Origin: Stercorarius parasiticus
Taxonomy: Eukaryota; Chordata; Aves; Charadriiformes; Stercorariidae
Direction: 5' to 3'
Length of the DNA: 64,000 bases
NCBI GenBank assembly: GCA_013396915.1
Contig: VWZL01000166.1
Location: 1,240,001 to 1,304,000, forward strand
Positions 10,749 to 22,952 of the stretch are shown here, piece after piece. A program made the position numbers and the translations under genes. Every line of letters starts with the position of its first letter. The first letter of the stretch is position 1. The notes below the pieces were generated by a model. It ran no database searches, was not told where the DNA came from, and saw only the letters and a list, made by a program, of their open reading frames with translations.

Positions 10749-13700
10749 AAACCTGAGATATCGCAGACAGAAACGTGTTTTCCCTTTGGGAGTCATTGTG
10801 CTGTTTAAATAGAACATTTGTTGAGGTCATGATGCGTTACCACCTTGATACATTGCCCTCCAGGGAGGGGAAGCTGCGAGTACCTAAACTCCTGGTTATA
10901 AGCCATAAAGTTACAACAAATAATAATGTGATACAGATTATTAAAGCTACCTCACTTCTCCTGAACTGCTTCGCTATATTGTCTATTTGTCAACTCTGAA
11001 TGAATAGATCTTTTTCTTATTTTAAAGTGGGAAAACGTGCATTTGATCTAGAACGGGGTCATTTATCCGTAGAGAAAGGAGGTTTCTTGATCAAAACAAA
11101 TTGAAACAGTCTTCATCCTCCTGACCCCTCCTCCCACACTGAGTCATTCAGGATGCGTTTACTGAGGAAAATAATGGGATATTTTACATAAAGATTCAAT
11201 AAAACTTAAGGGAAGCAAAGCAATAATTGAGAGGCTCTGGTCTTGCAGTCTGATTTACATGGCCAGACTTAAGAGCCATCCCATGTAGAAAAGACACGCC
11301 ATTCTCACAGTTTGCAGTGCAATGCCCTTGTTGGCTAATAATTAATCTGACGCTGACCCACTGTGCCAGCCAGCAGCGCATGTACTGGTCTAAGGAGTGT
11401 CTTGTTCCACTGAGGGTTTGAGCATGTGCAGTTGAGGAGGTGGTAGGCATTAGTAGCTCACTAATGATAAAAGATACAAATATGGCATTAATTTCAAGAT
11501 GTGAGACACTCGCCACGTGAAGTGCTGTCTGGCTAGTGATATTTTAATCCTTTTAAACTGAATTGTAAGAGTAATGTATTGTATAAGGGATGTTCTCTTA
11601 AATTGAGAGAGTCACATATTTTCATTTGTACTGGTAAGTACAGTTGACAAGTAAAGTACTGAATCTTCACCTCCTCATCTCCTGTTGTGCAATGGATTCT
11701 ATGGCCTGTTGCACGGAGGGACTGCTCATTTCTCCATAAATGTTCTGCCCTCCAGAGTGAGGTGAAAGAAGCTCAAACCAGCCTCACGTTAATGATGGGA
11801 GCATCTCTGAAGGCTATGTCGCTTTGCAAAAGGTTACTGTGTGGATCAAATTGTGGTAGATTCTGTAAGGTTGCTGTCCTTTCTTGTGGTTTTGATTATT
11901 AGTTTTAAAAAGAAGTTATTTTTCGGATACATCAAATTTTTTTTTACTTTAATGACATCAATTTCATCAGATTTACAAGGTGCTCATTAGAAAGATGGGA
12001 ATTTTAGTGGTAGTCTGTTTGGTCCCACAAATTGCATGACTTTGTTACTACTAAATTATGATTGCCTGACCAGCTGAACCTACGGAGAAAGGGTTTACAA
12101 GTCTAGCTGGGCCAACTGGAGGGGAATGTACTGGGAAGATCAGTGATAGCAAATAGTGAGTTTGTATCTAGGACTGGGTTGAGATATCAGTTTCTTTGAT
12201 GTTTATTATTTTAATTGTGCTGTAATAAATTTCTGCAGGATACTTAGGGGCATAGCTAGATATGGACCTATGGGTATTTCCGTTACACTTAATTCGGTCT
12301 TTTTTTTTCTTTTTCTGGGAGACAAAAAAGTATTTAAGTGACTGTTTCCTACATGTTAACCTGACACCACCATCTCTGCTTCTCCCAGTCCTTGTTGCGG
12401 TCTGTTTCCAAGAGGAAACCTCAGACCTCTACAGTGTTTTCCTTAGTGATGTGTACACTGCACCCCATTACAGACTACACTTTCTGTCTCAGTATTCATG
12501 TTTCTTACAGGTCATAGTTCCTTCATTTATTTCTCTGCATTATCATCACAGATATATATATATAAAAACAAAAATGATCTGGTCTACCTTGAAGATGTTT
12601 AATCTATCTGGGACACCAAGGTCATTACAACCTGAAACTGCTCTTGTGCCCAGGTGACTAGAGCTAAACTTTACTCATCCAAATACAGATTTTAATCAGA
12701 TTATTGTCCAGATCCTGATAAAACAAATTAAAGTGTTAGTTGCATCCCCCCAAAAGGAAACCAGTATCTCAAATACAGCATATGGTTAGTTGTGACTTTG
12801 TTGGACTTTTTCCCTAATAAATGAGCCTTACATTCAGATAACCTAAGTTTGATATTAGCTTTCATTGTGTTCATGAGTTCTGTGCTGCCTGTAGTTTTGC
12901 AGTTACGTTTAAAAATATTAGTCCTCCTGTAAATTGTGATGGAGAAGCAAAGGCTCACCTGGGAAGAAAAGGGAATGAGAAAATACTGAAGTGTGACATG
13001 GATGTCAGCGTTGCTGCTGATGGCTGGCAGTGGCAGAGCTTTCCCTGTTCATTTGTTAATATCACTCTGAGCACTTGCCTTCATAAACGTCAATGCTCTG
13101 ATTATAAATTCATTTTCATAGTTAAATCATGAAAGAAATGGCATTTTTAAGCCAAACATGACATCAAAGGCCTCTTTCTCCAGCTTGTTATGGAATTAAT
13201 TGAATATGACCAAACAAGTTTGTTTTTAAAAAGTAATTGTTGAGTTTGGAAAATATTTGTTTTAAGTGTCTGGGTGATAAACTAATTCCAGAATTTTAGT
13301 TCTGTCTGAACAGTCAAAAAAGATGCATTAGATGAGATGGGAGCCCTCATTTTTGCAAATAATAATTTTGAGCAACTCAAAATTCAAGTAACACTGCATT
13401 ACAAGAAAGAGCTGGCTTTGCATCAAGATTTTGAATGTTTAACACTGATGTCTGTCTGAGCATATCTAGATTACTCTGCTGATTAAAATTTGCAAAACCT
13501 TTAAGGGGTAGTCAAATGTTATCTGTGTCTAATCTACAGGTCCTGTCAAAAGCCTTCGTAGCTTCTGAACAGAAAAAGCCAAAGATAAATAGCTAAGACA
13601 GAAGCTGTATTGGGTTGAGAGTAGGCTACCAAAGGTCTCATTTTAATGGTTGTGTTAGATAAACATGAAATCTGCAAACTATTCTGCCAGCAGAGAAACA

Positions 13701-14380
13701 ATGATGTCTTGATTATATTTTTAATATCACAGAATTCAGTATTTTTTGTGTGTCTGTATGAAGATGCAACAAGTATGCATGCTTCTATGCATGTTTATCT
13801 TATCTTAGTTATTTGCTAGCACTTGGCACAAACAGAACTTTCATTTATTTTAGTTCTCATCTTATGGGTGAAATAACTTGGAGAAGAAAGTGGAAAATTG
13901 ATTGGAGAAAATATTTTTTATCTATACTTGCTATTGTGCAGCACACATTCAGAACACATTATAAACATGTTCTTTCCACTCCCAAAGGAATACAGATCTT
14001 TTCTCTATTAAAATCTGATTTACAGCACAGGAATCAGGTAATGCTTTATCTGATCTGATTTGACTCACCTGGCTGCTTGCTGATAGCAGCTCCCATGTCT
14101 AATAAATAAATAACAAAAAAATCTAATAAGGCCAGAATTACCCAGCATTCTTCATTAGGTCCTCAGTGGTGCTTTCATGGAAGGTGAATAAGAATGAAGG
14201 TAGAAATCAGCTGCACTGTTCATCATAGAAGAAGTTGGAGGGTAATGGTAGGCTTTTCTAGGAAATGGTTCCTTTTCTGGGAAATTACTGTAGAAAATAA
14301 TCTTGCCAACTAATTTACTGTTCATCCCTGTGGCCTTTGATATGCTGTATGTCATACCTGTACTGAAAATGCTGGCATGC

Positions 14381-14395
14381 ATATATATATATATA
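14381..14395. repeat. (AT)n microsatellite
   Basis: A perfect AT run of 15 bases follows GGCATGC. A similar 13-base run is at 12551-12563. Confidence 0.9.
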
Positions 14396-17300
14396 AACTG
14401 TGTATGTGATTGTGCTTTCCAGATAATTTTCATGCAAATTTGCTTCTTTAGGCAGGAAGTTAAATTGCTGTAAAATGCTACCATTCAAAAGAGTGCCGCT
14501 GTCATTTCACTTCAAAAGGCAATAGCAATAACAATGGGAGCAAGACCTTTCTCTAACTGTAGCAACAGAGCATCCACCGACTACTAACTTCACAGGTAGA
14601 TAAAGAGGATCCAAAATCTTTTTGATGCTGTTTACATTGTTAGTAAAATTGAAATGTTTGCGCTGTTTTTTCACTGTTTTACTTCATTGGGGTTTTGTTG
14701 ACGTCGCATTGTGAATGGAACAAAAAGATTACAAAAGCAGTGGGGTTTTATGTCTCAGGAGAAATGCAGAGTCAAAAAGACCAAAGAAAAGAAGTAACTC
14801 TCTCCTTAAAAAAAAGTCAGAGAGTGAGGGACTGTTCTGGAAAAGGCTGTAAACTAGGACAATCGACAAGTATTTGTGTGCTAGTGAAGCTGTTTGTATA
14901 AGCACTCTGTAAGTTGTTTCATAACTGAAATAGTTTATATGGCACATTTTGCTGCTCCAGTTCATTCTGACTGAAGCAAACTAAGCGGCGCTCCCAGGAG
15001 TAGCTCTCTTTTCAGTGGCAGAGTAAAAAGCTTCACAGCTGCATTCCCTTCTCCTCTGCTTTCCTCTTCTTCCCTCCCTTCTCATGTTCTTCACTGGCAA
15101 AAGACTCACAGTCCATCAGCTGGCATCTATCTTCAGAGCTTTGGTGATGTATTTTTTCCCTTATTCATTACAGCTTTAAGACTCTGGGTAGGGTGGGGTG
15201 ACAGAGATGATGATGCTGCACCCAGAGCTTTGGGTGGTTTTGACCTTTGGCAAACTATTTGCCTACAGGAGTGCTGCTGTCTGCGTTCCAGGGTCACATC
15301 ATTTATTACATGCTGAAATACTTTTCCAATAAAGCAGATGTTCTGATGGTGGCAGCCTGGCATCCCACTGGTTTACTGCCAGTCAGCAAAAGCAATGAGG
15401 GCATTGCTTAGCATTTCATGAAATGATTTCAAACCAAAAAAGACCATTTGGCATACATTAAAGGACTGATGAACACAGAGCTCAGTTGTGCTGGGCCCCT
15501 AAAGCTGTATTTGCACTTTTTCCTGAACAGGAGCTTGAGAACTCAGTCAAACTTTGTGAATGGACTTGAAATGGGGATTTGAGGTCACACATTCAGTTCA
15601 TTTCCATATATTTCAAGGAATTTATGGAATTAGTGGGAGGGAGATTTAGTTCCAGCTCTTTTTCAGCAAAGTAGCAGGGTCCTGGCATTCAGTTTGGAAA
15701 GGCTGCTTTAAAGTGATAAACAGATATGCTCTTCCAGATCACACTGTTGGGGCAGCATTACTGCTGTAGGACTCCACTTACAGAAAGATTCATGTGAGTA
15801 CCTTAGTTCTGAACTAGCTCAAACCAGTTCCAGTGGTAAGGTTAGCCCAGCTGGTTGGCCATCTTTAATGGGACAGAGGGACATGTATATATGATCCTTC
15901 CATGCAGCAGTAATAGGCAGTAATTGCCAGGAAGGGGTAGAATAAAAGAAATCTGAGAGAGACTTCTCCAGCACAGCTGTGCACAGAGCGGTTGGCTCTC
16001 CACAACCTAAGTAATACCATCCTGAAGTAAACTGGAGACAATTTATGTCTAGCTATATTGCCATGGCACATTGCAACTACGGAAACCGATTTCATTATTC
16101 ATATAGAGGTGAGAGGGTTTTCAAGAGAGCAAAATGCTGTTCTTTCCTTCGCGTCCCCTACGGTACTTCAGTCCTTCCTTCTGCTTATGGAAATATAACC
16201 TGGAAGTATGAGGAAATAGGTGCTGTGCTTCAGCCCAGCTTTGATGCAAGTAATCCTCATCTCTCTGGTGGCAGTAGATTGGTGAGAATACTAAAGTCAC
16301 ATGAAAATCAAAAGCAACCTGCTGCTACTCAAGGATATGAGTTGTAAAGGTGAGACACCTTTCTGGGGAAGAGATCTGCAGAGAGCCAGAGAGCTACCAT
16401 TTAAATTGGTGGGATCCAAAGTAATGCTGTATATCTCAGCAGTGGCTCTGAATTTTCATCAGTGAGTGCAGGGGCAGAATTTGTCCAAGAAAGAGACCTT
16501 TGAGTTTATCCTAAAGACATTTAACCCTAAAGGCATTCTCATCAGTCAACCTGCCCATATGGATACTGGGAAATCATCTCATTTGGACAATGGCAGAGGC
16601 AAAGCTGAAACATAATGGTGTACTTGAATGAAAGTCAGTGAAAAATTGGCCAGAGTACAAATGCTCGTTTGTCATATCCCTTGCAAATATACTTTAATTG
16701 TTTTCATATTTAAATGCCCAGAATCAGCCATAATAAATGTAAATGTCACGCTGCCGAGAGATTTCCAAAACCAAGAAAGCTCTCTGAGGCATGTGGTGAG
16801 TTATTGCCAGTTCCCAGCGTCTCTGCAGAACCCCAAAAGGGCAAGGACCGGTAGGAGGACAAATCAATCACTTCTGGTTAGAGTCTCCCAGAGTTAACAA
16901 ATGAGATGCATTTGTCTGTGGTGACTCACTTAATGAACAAGTGTGCTATTTACATTTTTGGAGAGTTGTTCGAGTAGGTAGGCTCGAGAGGCCATTAAGA
17001 ATTGACTCCTCCTTTCTAATTTGTTTACGGACCTTTCAGTTCTGTTTATTTTTTGGTGCATACTGATGTATGTGATTGATCTCTTCTCCCCCAAAACATG
17101 ACACTGAGGGAAATTATTTCCTCTGCAGTGATCTATTCCTCTACCTTAATGGCAAACAATTGTGGCTATTCCCTCTACAGTGTCTCAATTCTTCATTTGC
17201 TACTCCCTTTCTAAACACTTTGCACGTTGTATCTGAGGGGGCCCTGCTCTCTCCCAGTTTTTGCCTCTAGTTGTTTGTGGAAAAGAAGAGGTGGATTTTT

Positions 17301-20300
17301 CCTTGCTGTTATATGAAGTTCTGGAGAGGACAAAAGGCTGGTGGGTGTCGTCACTGACTTTTGTTGTGTGCTTCTGAAAAGTTATGTTTTGTCTGTAAGT
17401 TGTTTATGGCATCCTGACGTGTAATTAAAAAGCCGTTAACAACTAACTGTAGTGAGTGTGCTCTGGAACTAATAATTTTAGACGTACATACCAATTACAG
17501 ACCACTAAGCAAATCTGTTGTTTTCAGGTGAGTTGGAAAATACAAATTTCTGATAGATGAATGCATGTCTTGCCATAGAAGCAGCTGTGGCTTCTTTTGG
17601 GCAGTAAATACACATGGGGGAGTTAGGGCAACAGCAGGAAAGGGAAGAAAAAAGAGAGAAAGAGTGGAAAAACTGGGATGTGAGGAGATCGCATGTGCGA
17701 TTAGAAACATGTTTTGGAGAGAAGAAAGGGCAAAAAACATTAAAATGTGTGAAGATATGAATACAGAGATTGAGAAAATAAGAACAGAGGTGTTTTAAGT
17801 AGACAGTAGCTATCTTCCCTTTTGAAGCACTGAATTAAGACCAGAAGTTCTCAGTCTTATTATTTTTCTGTTGTTAGCAATCATCTCCCTCATATTCCAC
17901 TGCTGTCCAGGCATAATGACCTGTTTCTACTTTCAGTTAACTGGTCAGCTTAAGTGATGCAGGCCTGTCCACATGATCTGCCTGGGTATTGATCCAACAG
18001 CAAAAGATGGCGTTAGGCATTTGGTTTGAAAATGAGAAGGAAAACTCTTTACTTGCACTCTTATGGCTACCAATTCAAGACTGAAATCAGGGAAAAACGG
18101 AAACGGAGAAATAAAATTAAGTAGTGGTTTTGGATGTAATCGTGCTTACAGATTCAGGACACCACCATCATTTAGCGTCCCGGGTGTATCCTCTGGGATA
18201 TGAATCTCGAGCCATAGTTGAAGGTGCAGATGTGTACAACCTCACCCTCTCCCACTGCAGAAACTGAGAAACCTGGGAGGAATAAGGTGAAGTACTGCTG
18301 AAATGTGGGATTTTCTTGTTGTTCAGGTGGTTGATTGTCTGGGGTTTTTACTCTATGCAAATACTTTAGCTACTTACAAGTTAGCCGTTCATTTCTCTTA
18401 GCACCCGAGCTGAGCTCTCAGCACCCTGACGTTCCTGCCTTGGAGCGGTCCTGTAAAGCACAGGATACTCCAAAATGAAAGCTGTGGTATCTTATTTAAG
18501 ATAACCACTTTTTCCACTTTTTATGTTAATGTGTCTGTGCTGTTGCTCTGGAACAATTTAATAGGTGCGATGGCATTATCAATTCCATTGTAATAAGCAA
18601 CATACAGAGACCTGTGAGGAATTTAATATGCATGCATTCAATGCAGTTTAAATCTATGCAGTAAATAAGACATAAAGCCCTATGATGAATCAGGGCTCAA
18701 AGTGTGTCGGTTAAGAGAATACTATTTACTAAAAGAGTCTGGCCTGCTTGGTTAATGTGACTGTAAAATTAAAGGATGAAAGCTAAAGAACCTGAATTAA
18801 AATTTCACAGGTAAACTTTAATTCTGGCATCCCGTAGCTCTCAAGCCCATGACTTCGCAGCCTTAGCATTTCTTAAGAGTCGTCTTCTATGGTCTTCTAT
18901 GTGTATTATATCCAAATGAGTGTGGATCCCTGTAGTATTAACAGGTCTGTAGCATGTCCCATTGTATCAATAGAAGTCTATGTCAGTGCGTAGTAGCTGA
19001 GTTTCCTCTTATCTACATTTTGAAGCTTTTCCTTGTATTTAATAAGAAAATATTGATAAAACCAATGAAATCTTTCAATCAAGTCCAAATACTTTTAGTA
19101 TATTTTAAGTGGGTGGTGATACATATAATCAAAAAAATAGTAAATCCAAATAAATGGGAGTGGCACGGATGTCAAGAGATCTTACAATCCTTATAGCTTT
19201 CCTCCTGGCATCGCTCCTAAAAAAAAGGTTCCTCTTTTATAAGCTTTCAGTGTTGGGGCTTCCTCTATAACAGCTTCTTTAGAAAGTCTGCTCCAATTAG
19301 AATTTTTTTTTCCTTTCTGTATTCTGCAGATACAGTATGTGATAAATATATTCTTATGCTCTTAAGGATTAGAACACAGCATTTATAATCTAATTGCCAA
19401 TAAGAAATCTCAGAATTGTACGTTTAGGTTTCCCAAGCGTAGGGCATAACTCTATAATTTACACAGGCACCAGCAATACCACTGTATCACCGCTGATTGG
19501 CATGCCACTTAATGATGCTGTTTATGAGACAATTTTCTAATCAGCTGCGTGAACACTCATCAGGAGCTTACTTCTTGATTTGAAGCAGAGGAGTTGGGGA
19601 GAAAGATAGGGTTTGTTTTGCTTATAAAAACAAACCAGGAAAAATGCAAGTTATAAAGAGAACTAACAGGGGGCATAGATACAGTAAAAACAAAAAAGGC
19701 AAACCACAATTATAGAGAGCTTTGATATCATGAGTCTGGATTATGCATTTACAAGCTCAATGTAGAATTAAAAGCTATGGCGTGAATGAGTCAGTATTCT
19801 TCAGGGTATTTCCTTCATGTATTTTGAAATTGGATGATGATAGCTTAAACATTAACATTCTGGGTTTTAACAGGTGCTATATTTCCAATCATCATTTAAT
19901 AATAATTATCTGATTTGATATTGTAGATAGTCTGTTGGGTCTAGTCAGTTGAAGCTGGTCAGTTTTCCATTCATTTCACATGTCAAATTTTAGTTTTCAT
20001 CCCAATAAATGTAGTCAACCCTCTCTCCCACTCAAACAATAATTAATGGTTTCTTGTCTTCTTCTTATTTCATTCTTTTATTCTGTAATAGACAGAATAG
20101 CTTTAATTTTAAAAATTCTCTAAAACACATGTAAACTGGATCAAGTGTGTTCGGCATGGAAACAATTCATTGTATAATTTAAGGGGTTTTAACAAGATGA
20201 GCTCCAGTTGACCTGCGCAATTTATGAATCGCTTTGGTACACACAAATAAAGTACCTCTTTCAAATTTATCCCCAGGTAATCATTGTAAAACTCTTGTAA

Positions 20301-21986
20301 ACACACCTTGCTATCCTGTGGTCTGCATATCCAACGTATGTTGAAGAATTCATGTTTTATGAAAACATTAGAGCTTAATACTGAGCTTGTGGAATTAATG
20401 GAAGAATTGCACATTGACATTAATGTTAGTCTGTCAATCTGGAGGTGCCTCTGTCCCTTCCTTCACTGAAATAGAGTAACATCAGAAGATTCAGGCATCC
20501 GTGTATTTTCATACATGTGACTAGTTCCGTGGAATATAAAGGGATTATTCAGTGGGTAAAGTTAAACATATGCAGAAGTACTTACTACAAGTCAAACTCT
20601 GCAGCAGGAGATATAACCTTCAAAAATGCCTGAAATGGCTTTTCTATATGTAAAATAAGGTGGTAGTGACTTTAATCTCAGTCTCTGGGGTTAGCTGTCA
20701 GTGCTGGTTCCTATTTGAATATCTCTTCTCACTCACCGATACTATAAAGCTCCCTTTTCTAGCTCTGCACATTTTTTATGTATTGCTGGTTGGCTGTAGT
20801 AATTTACATGAATTCTTCCTCATTTTGCTGTTGAATGTCTGACCGAAGTATGAAGACATGGTAAGACAAATGACTTTCAAATATTTCTCACATCTGGCTT
20901 CTTTACTTGTAGCTAACAGATGTGGTTTCCTACCACTACAGCTGTCAGGTCCATGCATCAAGTAGATTTTTCATATGAGGATTCTGGAAAAAAGGGTTCT
21001 GTATACCTACCAGTATTTTCAAACAATCATAAAGTTTTAATTAAAATAGCCAAAAACATTAGAAAATGGTACACGTCTGCATAGTTAGTTGTAAGAGAAC
21101 AAAACACTCTGGATAGAGTGAATCAACCACAGTGGAGTTGAATTATTGTTTTTACAGTGCTAAATATTTGCCACACTTTTATGGTGTATGGAAAGCAAGA
21201 TTTTCCATCCACATTAAAACTGTGTATGTAGCCAATGCAAGGCGCTCACTAGGGAACAGGGAAAATTTTCCACATCATGTTATGGGCTTGAATGTATGAA
21301 ATACTGACATCAACATAACATACATCAACATAAATCTTAGTTGTACTAGAATAATTAAGTGTTGATCCTTTTTTTATTTTAAAATAGGAAGGGTTGCTGT
21401 GTTTACCTTTTAACATTCCAAAAGCCTGCAGACTGTTTTTTGGCAAGTGCAAATCAACAAATGCTGGCAATAGTCTGAAAGACAGCTTTCTGTTGTGAGC
21501 TTATGTAGAGATTTATGTTGCTCATTTGCAATGTACAGTAGGAAGGTTGGTTGGTTCTTCAGAGCTTTTGCGTGCCACTTTCCCTTTGCTGCTGCCTTTT
21601 GTTATCCTGTGTGTTTACGTTAGTATAGTTCTGGAACAGACCTGGGCCATCCAAGACTTGTCTTGGATTTTTGGGAGCTCTCCTGCTGGTAATTAATTTT
21701 ACATGCCAAATATCTCAAGCAAACATTGTTGTCAGTGCACCTTTAGATTAGCTTGTGTTCCTTTTAATGCCTCCACAATTATTTTAGTGTCCCAGCTGAA
21801 ATCACCTCAGAATAATTTTACTCACTGTCGTGAAATTAACTTTTTCCATTTTATGCCATCCTCTAACTTCCTGGATCTTTGTCAGTCTTGGTTTTGCACC
21901 CATGTTTCCCGAATTTCTCTGCCAATTTTGTGGTCTACCTCCTCTGCCATGTTTAACAAATCCTGCAGAAGTTAAGGCAGGCTTAA

Positions 21987-22074
21987 TAAAAAACAAACAA
22001 ACAAACAAAAAACCCCCCAACAACAACAACAACAAAACCCACAACAACCCACAAAAAAAAAAAACCACCAAAAC
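21987..22074. repeat. A/C-rich simple repeat, (AAAC)n then (CAA)n
   Basis: The + strand is almost entirely A and C over about 88 bases: (AAAC)4, a run of six C, (CAA)5, then ACCCACAACAACCC and 12 A. Reverse-strand frames read it as Val/Leu/Phe-rich, which is spurious. It lies just left of a SINE head. Confidence 0.9.
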
Positions 22075-22094
22075 TGTTTCATCATCACGGCACA

Positions 22095-22305
22095 GCACCA
22101 CTTGCTGACTCAGTGGGTAGCACACCAGGCTGGGGATCCAGCAGTAGGGCTGAAACACATCATTAGGTCTCATTAGTATACTGTCTCTCTTCTCCTACTG
22201 TTTGTCTAGTTAACTCTTTGGGGCAGGGACTGTCTACTATGCTGGGTCTGTACAGCATACCCTGTCCTGCCTGGTAGTTACATACTACAGGGATAAACAT
22301 AATTA
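22095..22305 (+). mobile_element. Ancient tRNA-headed SINE remnant (MIR-type/amniote SINE)
   Basis: The left part, GACTCAGTGGGTAGCACACC followed by AGGCTGGGGATCCAG, looks like a tRNA-derived promoter head with an A-box-like start. The right part holds CTCTTTGGGGCAGGGACTGTC, then GTCTGTACAGCA and a tail ending near GGATAAACATAATTAAT. That tail is the common amniote SINE/L2-like 3' end I know from reptile and bird genomes (TTTGGGGCAGGGAC, TGTACAGCGCCTAGCAC). The family name is uncertain; the boundaries are approximate. Confidence 0.7.
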
Positions 22306-22522
22306 ATTGCAATTGGGAGATGACTTCTGGAGTTACAGTTGAAAGTTAATAACATGGAATGATTCCTGATTTTAAATAAATGCATATTCTCTATGTGTTA
22401 GAGGCTCAGAAATGTATGTGTTATCCTCAGAAATTGTACTGTGGAAAGAGAAGAAAATCATTGTTTAACATACAGTGCCATCTACAGAATAGGTTGTGCA
22501 GCCTCCACTTCATACATTATAT

Positions 22523-22563
22523 GGGGTTTTTTGGTTGTTTTTGTTGGTTTGTTTCTTTTTTTG
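22523..22563. repeat. G/T-rich simple repeat
   Basis: GGGGTTTTTTGGTTG and further GTTTT units make a short low-complexity tract, complementary in kind to the A/C-rich tract 450 bp to the left. Confidence 0.8.
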
Positions 22564-22866
22564 TCACAGCACAGTTGACATTCATGGCTAGAGAGTGTAT
22601 TAGACATTTTTAGCAGATGCCTGCAGAATTGGAGGATGCGGATGAAAGTTCGAGAGCTCAGGGGCATAGCTGAGCTCTTGCTGAAATGCTGGGGTGCAGG
22701 TCCTGCTCTCTCAGCTGCTGCTGCTTGGGAAGTTGATTCTCTCACCCAGGATACCCAAATGGGAGGTCGTTTGTATGCTCACCTACCTCAGCTGTAATCT
22801 GCAATGTCTGTAGGCCAGGCTTCATAAACAACACCCTTTATTAACTTTCCCTTAGAAGCCTAAATT

Positions 22867-22952
22867 GTTGGGGTCTGTTGTTGGTTTGGGGTTTTTTTGT
22901 TGTTCGGGGTTTTTTGGTTTGGGTTTTTGTTTTGGTTTGTTTTGTTTTTTTT
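22867..22952. repeat. G/T-rich simple repeat, (GTTT)n-like
   Basis: About 86 bases made almost only of G and T: GTTGTTGGTTTGGGG, TTTTTTTGTTGTTC, then GGTTTGGG and GTTTTGGTTTG units and a terminal T run. A single C at 22915 breaks the tract. Confidence 0.9.

Larger units (their letters stand above)
10583..21986 (+). other. TPK1: TPK1 intron, first 11 kb after the exon; no gene seen
   Basis: AT-rich non-coding DNA. It contains short (TA)n runs at 12551-12563 and 14381-14395 and many short open frames of no recognisable kind. The final TPK1 exon, expected to encode NDVLAFGTLVS-like and DGSGVVTVE-like sequence, was searched for and not found. The A run plus (TA)n at 10724-10748 is listed separately. 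Confidence 0.7.

Noticed and set aside
18220..18310. Possible antisense MIR piece (CTGCAGAAACTGAGAAACC, AATAAGGTGAAGT)
   Set aside because: Only one short stretch is similar; head, core and tail could not be followed, so chance is as likely.
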